The position numbers and the translations under genes were made by a program. Shown piece by piece: positions 12,853-27,352 of a stretch of DNA of 55,273 nt; the stretch's first letter is position 1; every line of letters begins with the position of its first letter. The stretch spans positions 252,909 to 308,181 of the forward strand of contig WELA01011897.1 in assembly GCA_009602735.1 (NCBI GenBank), written 5' to 3'. Source of the stretch: Mesotaenium endlicherianum. Lineage: Eukaryota > Streptophyta > Zygnematophyceae > Zygnematales > Mesotaeniaceae. The notes under the pieces were generated by a model that was given only the letters and a program-made list of their open reading frames with translations, had not been told where the DNA came from and did no database searches.

Positions 12853-12864
12853 TGGTATCGGAGC
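12853..12864 (+). other. primer-binding site of element A
   Basis: TGGTATCGGAGC lies two bases after the 5' LTR. It is the same 12-mer as in the unrelated minus-strand family, so both use the same tRNA primer, most likely initiator Met. Confidence 0.8.
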
Positions 12865-13834
12865 TGGGCTAGTTTGCATATTATATTATGGAGTCGCAGC
12901 CGGCAGCTGGAGGAGGCGAACATGTCGAGCATGTTGAGCGCGCGGGGCAGCAGGCAGCACCAACAATGACCAGAGAGCAACAAGAGATGCAGGCGATGTT
13001 GAGGCAGATGGCAAACGCAATTGGAGGAGAAGTCTACACACAATTTCAACAAAATATGCGCCAGGAGGTGGAGATAATGGTGCGAGTTGTTATGGGGAAC
13101 GCCGTTTCGACGAGTTCGGCACCTACACCTGTTGTACCACCAATTCATGTTAACCCAGTGGTGCAACCAATTATTCCACCCGCATCGGGAGTGCGTGCGC
13201 CTAAGCCGGAAGTGTATACTGGAGAGCGTGGATCGCCGCCTGTTCATCAATGGATTTTTGGAGTGAAGAAGTTTATGGAGCATTCTGCGCTCACGCCCGA
13301 CAGGCAAGTCGCCTTTGTCATAACTTTGCTGCAGAAGAGTGCTGGAGCTTGGTACGAACGAGAAGAGCAGCTGTCTGGAGTTCCTGCTACTGTTGATCAG
13401 CTTTTTGAAGACTTGAAGAGGCAATTTCAACCTATTGCACCCGAGGCTACCGCTCGAGATCTATTGGTACGCCTTCGTCAACGAGGAAGCGTTCAGGAGT
13501 ATGTATCGCGCTTCAACGAGCTGGTGCTTCAATGTCCATCCATGCACGAGTCGGAGATGATGGACAAGTTCAAGAGGGGACTCAAGCCAACTGTGGCCAA
13601 GGAAGTGGCGCTCAAGGACCCTACCAGTCTTGGAGAAATGATGGCATTGGCAACAAGGGTCGACGCTGTGGAGTATAGTCAGAGGCAGTGGGGCAGCCAC
13701 AACTTTGGAGGATATCGACACTTTGGATCTCAAGCGCCAAGCACGAGTGTTCAAGGTCCAGTACCTATGGAGTTGGGACTTGTGCAGTACCAGCGCAGGC
13801 AGCAGAATTTCAAACCGAGAGGACCCTGCTATAA

Positions 13835-17461
<3,627 letters not shown>

Positions 17462-17499
17462 GACGTTATCTGCAGAATGCGTCGAGGACGTCGCACCTT

Positions 17500-17510
17500 G
17501 AGGAGGGGAA
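17500..17510 (+). other. polypurine tract of element A
   Basis: GAGGAGGGGAA lies immediately before the TG of the 3' LTR. It primes plus-strand DNA synthesis in this class of elements. Confidence 0.75.
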
Positions 17511-18257
17511 TGATATAAGGTCATAGGTTTATAAAGTGCATTTTTGAGTTTCATGGAAGTATGTTTTGATTGTATAGTAGTATAGAGTGCATTTTTGTGG
17601 TCATTTTGGTATAAAGTTCATCGAATTTGGTCAAGTATTGAGAGAGTTATGGATTTCCAAAGTCTAATTAGTTTTGAGGTCGGTTGACGACTGTCCTTAA
17701 TTCGCGGTGAGCGCGACCGTCGGATTGACCGAGCGCGTCGAGCGATCTGGCCCGTTAGAATGAACTCGAACCTTCACGTAAGTTCGGCTGACGCGGAGTG
17801 CCGACTAGGTCGATTTACCTAGAAGTTTCGGTTTAGCCTAGCGCGTCTAAGATAGAATATTCTAGTAATGTCGATGCATGGATGTGGATGTCGATTCGGC
17901 CCGACACGTCAGATTAGACTGATCTGGCTTACTCACGAATATTCTGGAAGGGACGATTTGACGAACACTTAAGAAAATCCGTAGCTTCCTCCTAGAGGAG
18001 AGCACTTAGGCAGAAAATTATAAATAGGCATAACTTCTTTGTTTCTGATCAGTTTTCACTTCTATAAATTTCTACGGGTTTGTAATGACAAGGCCTTTCA
18101 TCCTACATCATTTGTGAGCAGTTTCTTGCCACTCAAAACGTCAAGTAATCTTCCTAAGCTTTCTTAGCAATATGCCACTGCACTCTTGAGTATGATTGCA
18201 ACTAGCTTTGTTCCTCGTGAGTCACTACGCTTCCACTAGGGCACTCTGCCCCTTTCA
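17511..18257 (+). repeat. 3' LTR of element A
   Basis: 747 bp, TGATATAAGG...CCTTTCA. It carries three extra bases at the start compared with the 5' LTR and about 20 substitutions. The TATA box is at 18019-18027. Confidence 0.9.
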
Positions 18258-18262
18258 GACGC
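18258..18262. repeat. target-site duplication GACGC, right of element A
   Basis: Identical to 12102-12106. Confidence 0.85.
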
Positions 18263-20722
18263 AATGGCTTTTCTTTGACTCGCTTTTACTTTGCATGGTT
18301 TATTAAGGGTCCGAGAGCAGCCGCGGACAATGAGTACTTTGAGTGCTTGAGTTAAATGAGCTCTGGGTGTTGCCAGGCTATAGATCAGCATATCGGGACT
18401 TAGGTTGTACGGTGTGTTGACTGACATATGGAAAGTCAACGTGGATACTAGAGGGGGTTTGACTACTTGCCTTAGGTCCAGTTGGCAATTTGTTCTTGAA
18501 TGCCACCTGTACACTTGGTCAAGTGTAAGGAGGTTTGTGTCTTCGTCATAGGGACAAACTGGGCATATTAGCAGTGTGCTAAGTCTCTGCCGGCCTTGCA
18601 GCTAACTGAGCTCGCTAGAGGCGCATGCTAGGTAGCATGCAAGATGCATTTGTATATGCGTCAGGTGCATGGAATTTGCATCCCGGGTGCTAGAGGTAGT
18701 GGATCGCCGTTAGCATACCGTAGAGCAGGTGTAAAATGGGCCCTGCTGTAATAGATTCACTATGCACACCTAAGTAAAGACAGAAGAGACCATCGACATT
18801 ATAGACGTTCTCGCAATGCGTGGCTTGAATGATCTTGTTCAGTCTGATGCACAAACATTCTTCTTGCTAGCTTGGGGTTACAGTGCGAAAGTCTTACTAA
18901 TGATTTATGCACGCTGTTGTTATTGGCTTGCTAAGTGCTTGCTACAATTGCAATAGGTGCTATGTATGTGCCTCCAGAGAGGAACTTAGTTTTGAGCTAT
19001 ACTGAGTTTGCCCATTGTCATTGGTTGAGTCTATGTGATCCCAATGTTTGCCCTCCCGGAAACTATGTAAGATGGAGTCATCAGATCTTGAGTAGACTGA
19101 TGCAGCTAGGGTGTGGTGTTTACCACGCGTAGCTAAGCTCATGGAAGGCAACTTACACACTAACTTGTTGTCTGTTTGACAGACTAAGACCAGCAAGCAG
19201 AGTGTGAAGCAATGGTGACATACAGGTCGAGAGAGGCCGAGGAGTTGGCATGCTGGACGCTGCCACGTGACGCTTCCCCACCTGTCCTCTGGGCAACTTC
19301 AGGCAGTAAGGCCTGAAGGAAGGAGTATCCTGAAACATCAGAACTATGATATAATTGGTTGCTTCTGTTCCCTTTCCGCTTGGATTGTTGACTCTCACTA
19401 TTTGGTGGTTGTCATTTTGGCGTATGTCTTGCTAGGAATGACTGGTATGAGTCATTGTATGCATGCGTTGGTAGAGTCAGCTAACTGAGCTACTCTTTGG
19501 TATTGGAGGAACTTGCTAATGGGGCCAGTTGTCTTTATCTTATAGCAAGCTATCTACACTTCCAAATGGAGGGGTGTAATACGCTGGCTTGAGATTGGGT
19601 TATGCATGGATAGAGCTTTATGGTGAGAGGGTCTGAATGGCAGTACACTCTTCCCTATGCCACTCTGGGCGTTGCTCTAACCCTGAAAAATGGACTATTT
19701 TTTATTTGGGGGGAGGACTTTCTTTCTTGTTTTTGCTTACTCGGGTGTTTGCACTTTGTGTCCTCTCTCGATATTCCTTTCTTGATTCTCCTCCACCCAC
19801 TCATCCCTCCGCAATCCTCTGTGACTGTCACTCTGTGTGGTTCCTATGATGCGGAGTTGTAGGCACTTTTTGGTGTGCTTATGTGGTTAAAGTTGTCGGG
19901 TCGACAGCTATTTAAGTTGGGGAGAGGGAGATGGGATGTGAGTTAGGAGTATTTAGTAAGCTGTGCTTACCTGCATACTCAACAGCAAGTGTATGTACTA
20001 ACTGAGTCATACACTGCCACATCCTATGTATGTACTGCATTAATATCAGGAGCATCAGTGACTGACTGGTGTAAACTGTGAGTAGCAGTACACTGTTGGA
20101 GCAAGTGTACGTACTAATTGAGTAAGTACATTGCCATAAGTTGGATTGGGTAGCAATGATGCGTGGCACATCAAGGAACTGCTTGAGGTGACCAGCATAT
20201 TGCTCAAAACCATATGTTTCTTTGAACTTAGAGTGTTCTGAAAATGTGGTTAAAATTTAAAATTTTCATTAGCTCTTTATCCTGATGTTACTCATCTTGT
20301 GAGGGCATTCAATGCCATCAAACCAATTGGTCTCCCTTTTCCTTTAGTACGCTGAATTTTGAGCAGGTACCTAAGTCACAAGAAATTGCTTGTGAGGAGC
20401 TTTCAAGGTGTGAGCACGGCAGGAGTTGAAGACCAAGAGAAGGAGAAAAGGCTTAGTTCAATACGCTGAGCTTTAATAACATTCTTTCATTGTTTGACCT
20501 CAAAAGGAGGCTGTTCGATTTGGGTGTGATTTGCATGGTGTGAGGTGCTCTATTATGTCTTTCAACCGGAAGGACTATTGTGAGTAGGGGTAAGTCCATG
20601 CATGTCTTCAGTTAATGATTGTGAAGTCAGATGGTTGCTTGCATGACAATTTGTTGTGATTAATTTTTACTTGCACTGGGTAGGTGAATATGTCACGCTC
20701 ATGTTTTGTTTGCTTGCTTTGC
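18263..20722. other. intergenic or decayed-element sequence, no gene recognised
   Basis: Only short frames, the longest about 85 codons, and none resembles a known domain. This is the continuation of the sequence into which element A inserted, and may be the rest of the old element starting at 9827. Fragments such as AGTACGCTGA (near 20346) recall the LTR at 9827-11086. Confidence 0.4.
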
Positions 20723-21440
20723 TGAAATGAATCGACTTACCAAATAGGCGATTAACAATTAATATAGATCTTTATATCAGCAAGTATCTTTATGGATTTT
20801 TCGTTAACAGATTAAACGGCAAAAGGACAGCACACTAGCAGTGAACAACACTCGTAAATCAAATGCGAGTAAACTAGCATCAATAATGCACTCAGTAAAC
20901 TCATACATGAGCAAGGTTAGAGGACAGTGCGTATCAATGGCTTCTCGCCTTGGATTCAGATATCTCTCAGTAAGCTGTACAAGAGAGTTGGCCTCGTTTC
21001 CGAATGCCGAACTCGAGAGCAATGCCTAGCATATGTACATGGAATGAGTTTACTGTTCAACGGCCAGTGCGATGGCACCGCCTACCCGGGAGTTAACCAC
21101 GTTGTAGGACCTCGGTTAACCAAATCCACCGCCATCTCCCATCATCCCGAATCGCCATCCATCATAGGGATGTCATCTGGCCATTCATCTAGCATACCAC
21201 ACTTAGATGCATATCGAGGCAGTTCGCTGCTACCGAGTACGGAAGTCAGCTGGCTGTCAAAGAATGTGTCAGCAAGCTGACTTAAGTTGACTTCAGCCTG
21301 CTGCTTTCGGCTGAGTCATTGAACTGATATTAAGTATAAAGTCCAGCAGACTGATTATTAACTAAAGTTCAGCAGGCTAAACTTATTTAACTGTAATATT
21401 TAAATGAATATTATATCAACCAATATACTAATTCATTACA
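20723..21440 (-). repeat. 3' LTR of element B
   Basis: 718 bp in minus orientation, with relatives at 28841-29560, 33060-33776, 34236-34271 (fragment) and 9827-11086 (plus). Confidence 0.85.
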
Positions 21441-21453
21441 ATCCCTCCAACTT
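21441..21453 (-). other. polypurine tract of element B
   Basis: Reads AAGTTGGAGGGAT on the minus strand directly before the 3' LTR. Similar AAGTTGGAGGGA copies lie upstream at about 23480-23490 and 23421-23432. Confidence 0.6.
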
Positions 21454-21467
21454 AACATGTTGTCGCC

Positions 21468-23222
21468 TCAACAACACTGACACCGGGTACATAGGTTTCT
21501 CCAACTGAAATTATTGATCTCTCTCCCATCCAGCATGCTGCCCTTGGCCTTCCGCCCTTGTGAGGTAGATGCCCCTGGGGCCCTATGGACAGGGGAGTCA
21601 GTCCTCCTCCTGTCTTGGGGTCTTTTGAAGCCTGTCAGAGAGGGGGGCACCGTGTAGGGACCCGGCGGAGAACGCAGTAACTGTGTTGTTTCCTCCTGCA
21701 CGGTCTGAAACTGAATGGAGGCAGCCTTCTCCTGGGCATCCCTCAAGCTGACTAGTACATATACCGGCATCCCAAAAGGATGTTGCATGACATGAGCTAA
21801 GGGTACATGCCCTCTCTGCGAGGGAGATGCCGGCAGGCCTCTGGCTATTTCTCTAGCAGCCCTCCTGTCTGCCCTGTCTGACTGGGTCTCCGTGCCTGGA
21901 GATGGACTCTGTTCTCTGGCAGTTCCCAGCCAGGTGATATCCTCCTCTTCAGCGAGTTGCTGCAGTGCCAACCCCGTCTTCTCTCTTACAGGGGATGTGG
22001 CAGGTGTCATGATCACGGCGGGGCTGGTGTCCTCCTCCTCGCCTTCCTCCTCGTCTTCCTCTGACTCCTCCTCCTCTCCGTCCCCGGGTTCCTCTGAGAC
22101 TTCTGGGGTCTCTTCTGTCAGTTGCTCCAGCTCTTCCCGAGAAAAAGAATATCCCACTGACCTTCCCCTTTTGGGTGCTGGTGGGGGCTGCTGAGTCCGG
22201 ACCGCATACAGGTCCTTTTCCCCCTGCTTGCTGGCCCATTTGGCATAAGCGTGCTTCCCTTTTGAGAAAGACTCTCGGGCCCTGCTTCTGTCCCCCTGCA
22301 TTTCTTGGCTGATGCAGTCTCTGACTCCATCCAATCTTGGGTTCCAAGCCGCAATGTGAGGGGGCAATACTATGTTCCCCTTTAGGTCTGTCAGGAAATC
22401 CTCATCCGTCGCCCTGTCATTCTGCTGGTCCCTCATGTTGATGGTCATCCACCGCCAATCGGTGGGCTTTTGGAAGAAGGCAGGGTCTCTCCTTTTAAGA
22501 GTACAAGGGTACCAGTGCCCTGCAAAGTTGAGCTGAATGGTTTCCTTGGCTAAGAATTCCTAGCTCCTTCTCTCCACCTCATTATACATGGCCTTGAACC
22601 TGTTATGGGATGTAGAGTCCTAAAAGTTGTCCGCGTCCATGGGGATCATCCTGATGACCCTATCTGCTCCCCCGATACCAGGAATCGATACAGCCCCTGC
22701 TTCGTTCACCTGGGCCATTGCCTTGGCTTCTCTGACCGTATATCCTACCATCCTGGCGTAATCGTGGTAGAGGAGGAGCCCCGTGCTGACCTCTTTATAT
22801 TTGTCAAAGTTTTCAAATGTCTCCCCTTCCCTCTGGAGGATTTCCTTATGCGACTCACTGCGACTTCTCTGGGCATACTTGAAGGCCTCCTCCAGTAGAT
22901 CAAAGCCCTTGCCCAGCATCGTGTAGCGGTAGGTGCTGATTCTCCTCTGTTCTTCTTCTTCAGCCTGCTGCTTCCGCTTCTCCTCAGCTTGCCTCTCCTC
23001 CTGTGCTTTCTTAGCCTCCTCTGCAGCTTTTCTGTCCATTTCTTCCTGCCTCAGTCTGGCCTGTTCCTCCTCCTTCTTCTTCTGTGCCTCCCGCTGTTGT
23101 TGTAGTCGTTGTGATTCCCGAGCGGTGATGGAAGATGATTCGATGTCTCCACGGAATTGCAAGTATTCTGCATGTGCCTCTTCCGCCCTTCGCTTCCTCT
23201 TGAGTTCCAACTTTTGAGTCAT
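21468..23222 (-). pseudogene. third reading frame of element B, coiled-coil rich, function unknown, two in-frame TAG codons
   Basis: A single frame runs from an ATG at 23222 to 21468, about 585 codons, between pol and the 3' LTR. It is broken by TAG at 22622-22620 and TAG at 22562-22560. The first 200 residues are an Arg/Lys/Glu/Gln coiled coil (repeats of EEAKKAQEER type) ending in a shorter globular part. The part after the stops has a WYPCTLKRRDPAFFQKPTDWRW segment, a Glu/Asp-rich tract (TPEVSEEPGDGEEEESEEDE) and a Ser/Pro/Arg-rich end. No membrane segment or envelope-like signal is visible. The start of the same frame survives in element C (29797-29561), so it belongs to the family. I do not recognise a domain. 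Confidence 0.6.
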
Positions 23223-23542
23223 CCTGCTCAATCATAAACACAGTGCAGTTAGTGAAGTCATGATATTTTGCCACTACTGAGTGCCCTTGATGAAGAGGGA
23301 CGCGATCGGGAGAGTTCCTAGAGTGGAATACCTGGTGTGAGCGACTATAAGGAAAAATTTGGAGAGCAAGTGAGTGTGAGCACAGGTTGAGTGGGTAATA
23401 TGGTGATCAGAGACTACCACTCCCTCCAACTTAAATTTAAAGGTGGGCTGCCTGTCACAACTGTCACTAACTGTCACATCTCCCTCCAACTTATATGGAG
23501 ACAGGACCTCCTGTCACCTTCCCGTGTCCACTGAAATGACTG

Positions 23543-26500
23543 TTAGGAAGGTGCCCCGGCTGCCCGAAGGTGGAACCGTTTCAACGCCCCTTTGGCACGG
23601 GTCAGCTGATCTTTAAATTCCCAAGTGTCCCCAGAGGCATCGTAACCCTTCCATCGGATGAGGTACTTCATGACATATTTAGACGATCGACGGACCGAGC
23701 GAGCGTCTAAAATCTCATCGACCTCATATTCCTCAGGGTCGCCGTCCCGGACAGCGGGGACCGGTCCCGGTTGGACAGGTAACCGACCTGTGAACAGTGT
23801 ATCACCTTTGATGTATGGTTCCAGGAAGGAGACATTAAAGACCGGGTGACCCTTGTAGTCAGCTGACATGTTCAGTTTGTAAGCATTCTGACCGACACGT
23901 CGGACCACCGAATATGGACCGACCCAGACAGGGCCAAGCTTTTTCTTGAGCACACCAGGGAGGTACAGGTGCTGAGAATGCAGTTTGACTAAATCCCCCT
24001 TGGAAAATGTCAGTTCCAGACGATGTTGATTAGCGTATTTTTGTTGGTTTTCTTGGGCCTTGTGCAAGTTTCGTTGGACTTCTGACAGGGTGTCAGCAAA
24101 CTCCTGAGTTAACTGGAGGGAGACCGGGTTGTCAATCCCTTCAGGGTGAGTTAAAGATTCCCCTAGCACATCTAGAGGAGACTTAGGGACTCTACCCAGG
24201 CTGAGTTCAAAAGGAGTCTTGCCCGTTGACGCGTGCACCGCACTGTTGACCGCAAACTGAATTTGAGGCAACAAGTCATCCAATTTATCTTGTTTTTGGT
24301 TAATATATGCTCTCAGCACCTCCTGCAGAACTCGATTAGTTCTTGCAGTCTGCCCATCCGTCTGAGGGTGGTTTGCTGTGCTGAGCAGCTGTTTGACTCC
24401 CAATAACCCCATTAAAGCTCTCCAGAACTTAGAGGTGAATTTTAAGTCTCTGTCTGAGATGATATTGATAGGTAGCCCATGTTGGCATACTACATGGTTG
24501 TAAAACTGTCTCGCTGTTTCGAGTGCAGTCACTTTGACAGTTGTGGGGATAAAAATGACCATTTCTGTCAGTTTATCCACGACTACCAGTATTGAATCAT
24601 GCCCATTGGCAGTTCTTGGTAGTGAGACCACCCAGTCCATGGATATAGTGTCCCAGCGTCCAGCTGGAATGGGCAGCGGTTGCAAGAGACCTCCGGGTGG
24701 TGTGTGCCGAGACTTATTTCTCTGACACTGGTCACAGGACTTGACATATTTCAAGACCTCCCGGGGTAACCCCTCCCAATGATAATGTTTTGCCAGTTTG
24801 CCAACAGTTTTGGCCTGCCCCAAATGTCCACCCAGGAGACTGTCATGCGCTTGACTCAGTAAGAGAGACCTTATTTCCAAGTTATTAGGAATGACCAGCT
24901 TCAGCCTCCCTGAAGTGGTTTCAGTCACCCAGAACCCTCCCTTAAGCTTATACCCGAGTGCAGTAGCACGACACACACCAGTAGTGGGGCGGGGCTCAAA
25001 TGTTGGGTTGAAAAGGTAGGCTTTCCTAAGTTGTTCTAGGAAGGACTTTTTCACCTTTAGTGAAGTGAGTGCACACAGGACTTTATCTACAGCATGCTGA
25101 CTAAAGTTCCTTTCTTGTAAGTCAGGTCTTCTAAATTGTGCATCAGCACGATTCAACTTCCCTGGTTTGTAGTCGATCTGGACTTGGAACTGCTCCAGCA
25201 TCTGGCTCCAGCGGTTCTCCCTCCTCGACAGCTTGGACTTCTTCTGAAAGTGGGTCAGAGCTAGATGATCTGTAATCACCTTAAAAGCTTTACCATGTAA
25301 GTATGCTCTCCACTGTTTGAGTACATGAATGATAGCTAGCAGCTCTTTATCATGCACTGAGTAATTAATCTCCGCTGGATTAAATTTCATAGACTCATAC
25401 AACACAGGATGCCACTCCTGCCGTACCTTACCATCCTTTGTGGTTTTGTCAGCAGGCTGCAACAAAATAGCACCCATGGCAAAATCAGAGGCATCAGTAA
25501 CCACCTGCACCGGTTTGCTGGGGTCGTACACGGCTAGCACTGGGGCAGAGCAAAGGGCATCTTTAAGGGTCTGGAAGGCAGCCTGCTGCTCTTCCCCCCA
25601 CACATACCCGATGTCTTTCTTAGTAAGGTCAGTCAGTTTACTGGCCTTTGTGGAATCATTCTCAACAAATTTCCTATAATAGTTAGCCAACCCGACGAAG
25701 GATCGAACTTCAGAGAGAGACTGAGGTACTGGCCAGTCCCTTATGGTCTGGACTTTCTTAGGATCCACACTGATGCCCTCTTTACTGACAATGTGGCCTA
25801 AGAATTCAATACTTTCCTTAAAGAAATCACACTTGCTCATTTTAGCATACAAGTGATTTTTCCGCAGAGTGTCCAGAACTTTCTTTAAGTGTTCAGTGTG
25901 CTGAACTTCATCTTTAGAGAAAATTAAAATATCATCCAGGAAAACTTGTACAAACTTATCCAAATAAGGTCTGAAAATGTCATTCATAGCACCCATAAAG
26001 GTAGCAGGAGCATTAGTCAGTCCAAATGGCATCACGTTGAACTCATAGTGTCCATAACGTGTGCGGAAAGCAGTCTTGTGTTCATCCCCCTCAGCAATTC
26101 TGATTTGATGATAACCACTCTTGAGATCTATCTTACTGAACACCTTAGCGCCAGACAGGGTATCAAGCAAGTCCTCGATTCTGGGTAAAGCATACTTGTT
26201 CTTTACTGTAATTCTGTTCAGGGCTCTGTAATCCACACACATCCGCATACTGCCATCCTTTTTCTTAACAAATAGGATAGGTGCGCCGTACGGTGATTTA
26301 CTGGGAGAAATGTAACCATTTTCCTCCAGCTCTGCAATCTGTGTTTTCAACTCCTCGCTCTCCAAATAAGACAAGCCATAAGTGCGTTGCCAGGGTGGCT
26401 GGCTACCAGGTAATAGATCAATCCTATGATCTACTTCCCTTTTAGGGGGTAGTCCTGGAGGCATGTTAAACACATCAGTGTACTGAGCAACAATTTTTGC

Positions 26501-27259
26501 AGCAGTAGGGTGCTCCGGAGGGCTTACCTTTTTCTCAACCACTTCTTCAGGTTGAGGAGGTACCTCTCTTAGCAGCAGACAGAACATTCTGTCTTCCTTC
26601 TGGTTCCAGCTTTTGACGAACTCCATTGCATTCAGCAACTTGCATCCTTCTGGAAGCCTCTTCTTTTCCTTCATTTGCCATCCACACAGGACAAGAGGAA
26701 GAGCACTGGTGGGTGCCAAGTCAGTCTGCCCATCACTGGCTCCTCTCACTTTAACTGTACCTCTGCTCCAACACACTTCAGCTTGATGTCTATTAAGCCA
26801 GGACCTGCCTAGCACGAGATCATAAAAGCCAGTGTTGAGTACCTCAAATGTAAGCGTTTCAGTTAGAACTGCAATGCCAGAACCTAACTGGACCTCAATA
26901 GGCTTGGTTATAACTCCTCCCGGGATACTTGAGGCATCTCCAAGGAATATTTTTCTATTCCCTTGGGTGACAGTAGGCAGCCTTAGCCGCTTAACTAAGT
27001 CCTTGTGGATAAAAGTATGTGACGCCCCTCCGTCAACAAATGCCCTCACCTTCCTACCTGCAATCATGCAATGCAGTAGGATAGGGGGGACTGTCTTTTC
27101 CTGACTTTCGCATTGTTCTCCTGACGTAGCAAAGAAATGTTGGACATCAGGTGGAACAAGAGCATCCAGAGTGTGCACTCTCTGGACGTCTATATTACTG
27201 ATGGTCTCCTTTATCTGTTTGTCAGGCATGCATAGTGAATCCAGTTCAGCAGGACCCAT
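23543..27259 (-). CDS. pol: Pol polyprotein of element B
   Basis: 1,238 residues from the first in-frame ATG. The frame is open further upstream to the frameshift site at 27352, so the mature product is a Gag-Pol fusion. The order is aspartic protease ([10 protein letters not shown] near residue 75, with DGGA instead of the usual DSGA), reverse transcriptase ([27 protein letters not shown] near residue 445), RNase H ([14 protein letters not shown]), integrase zinc domain ([10 protein letters not shown]...CDQCQRNK), DDE core and chromodomain (YLIRWKGY...TWEF). No internal stop over 3.7 kb. The two integrase Asp (SMDWVV, SDRDLKF) are present, but the Glu in DGQTER is Ala (GCA at 24346-24344, residue 972). 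The chromodomain places it among the chromoviruses. Confidence 0.93.
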   Translation of the reverse strand: MGPAELDSLCMPDKQIKETISNIDVQRVHTLDALVPPDVQHFFATSGEQCESQEKTVPPILLHCMIAGRKVRAFVDGGASHTFIHKDLVKRLRLPTVTQGNRKIFLGDASSIPGGVITKPIEVQLGSGIAVLTETLTFEVLNTGFYDLVLGRSWLNRHQAEVCWSRGTVKVRGASDGQTDLAPTSALPLVLCGWQMKEKKRLPEGCKLLNAMEFVKSWNQKEDRMFCLLLREVPPQPEEVVEKKVSPPEHPTAAKIVAQYTDVFNMPPGLPPKREVDHRIDLLPGSQPPWQRTYGLSYLESEELKTQIAELEENGYISPSKSPYGAPILFVKKKDGSMRMCVDYRALNRITVKNKYALPRIEDLLDTLSGAKVFSKIDLKSGYHQIRIAEGDEHKTAFRTRYGHYEFNVMPFGLTNAPATFMGAMNDIFRPYLDKFVQVFLDDILIFSKDEVQHTEHLKKVLDTLRKNHLYAKMSKCDFFKESIEFLGHIVSKEGISVDPKKVQTIRDWPVPQSLSEVRSFVGLANYYRKFVENDSTKASKLTDLTKKDIGYVWGEEQQAAFQTLKDALCSAPVLAVYDPSKPVQVVTDASDFAMGAILLQPADKTTKDGKVRQEWHPVLYESMKFNPAEINYSVHDKELLAIIHVLKQWRAYLHGKAFKVITDHLALTHFQKKSKLSRRENRWSQMLEQFQVQIDYKPGKLNRADAQFRRPDLQERNFSQHAVDKVLCALTSLKVKKSFLEQLRKAYLFNPTFEPRPTTGVCRATALGYKLKGGFWVTETTSGRLKLVIPNNLEIRSLLLSQAHDSLLGGHLGQAKTVGKLAKHYHWEGLPREVLKYVKSCDQCQRNKSRHTPPGGLLQPLPIPAGRWDTISMDWVVSLPRTANGHDSILVVVDKLTEMVIFIPTTVKVTALETARQFYNHVVCQHGLPINIISDRDLKFTSKFWRALMGLLGVKQLLSTANHPQTDGQTARTNRVLQEVLRAYINQKQDKLDDLLPQIQFAVNSAVHASTGKTPFELSLGRVPKSPLDVLGESLTHPEGIDNPVSLQLTQEFADTLSEVQRNLHKAQENQQKYANQHRLELTFSKGDLVKLHSQHLYLPGVLKKKLGPVWVGPYSVVRRVGQNAYKLNMSADYKGHPVFNVSFLEPYIKGDTLFTGRLPVQPGPVPAVRDGDPEEYEVDEILDARSVRRSSKYVMKYLIRWKGYDASGDTWEFKDQLTRAKGALKRFHLRAAGAPS

Positions 27260-27310
27260 AATACCTGCTACGAGGGCAGCTAGTGACGACTCACTATCTC
27301 TAGCATCCTC

Positions 27311-27352
27311 ACAGTCAGTAGACTGGATTACTGACTGTTGCTGTCTTTTAAA
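27311..27352 (-). promoter_or_regulatory. programmed -1 frameshift signal between gag and pol of element B
   Basis: In the gag frame the heptamer T TTA AAA lies at 27352-27346 (codons CCT TTA AAA), fitting the X XXY YYZ rule. After a 7-base spacer (27345-27339) comes a perfect 10-bp hairpin: ACAGTCAGTA (27338-27329), an 8-base loop, and TACTGACTGT (27320-27311). Gag stops at 27328, within the hairpin, and the -1 frame is open and leads directly into pol. This is the textbook layout of a -1 ribosomal frameshift site. Confidence 0.8.

Noticed and set aside
12795-13430. 211-codon minus frame opposite gag
   Set aside because: Shadow of the gag frame; no domain and low-information composition.
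20718-20722. TTGC as target duplication of element B
   Set aside because: Only four bases match and the right flank is element C sequence that is not found on the left; could be chance.
27305-27328. Possible H-type pseudoknot: loop ATCC of the frameshift hairpin with GGAT just downstream (27308-27305)
   Set aside because: Only 4 bp, no first loop, and two bases would have to span a 10-bp stem; sterically unlikely. The simple hairpin suffices.
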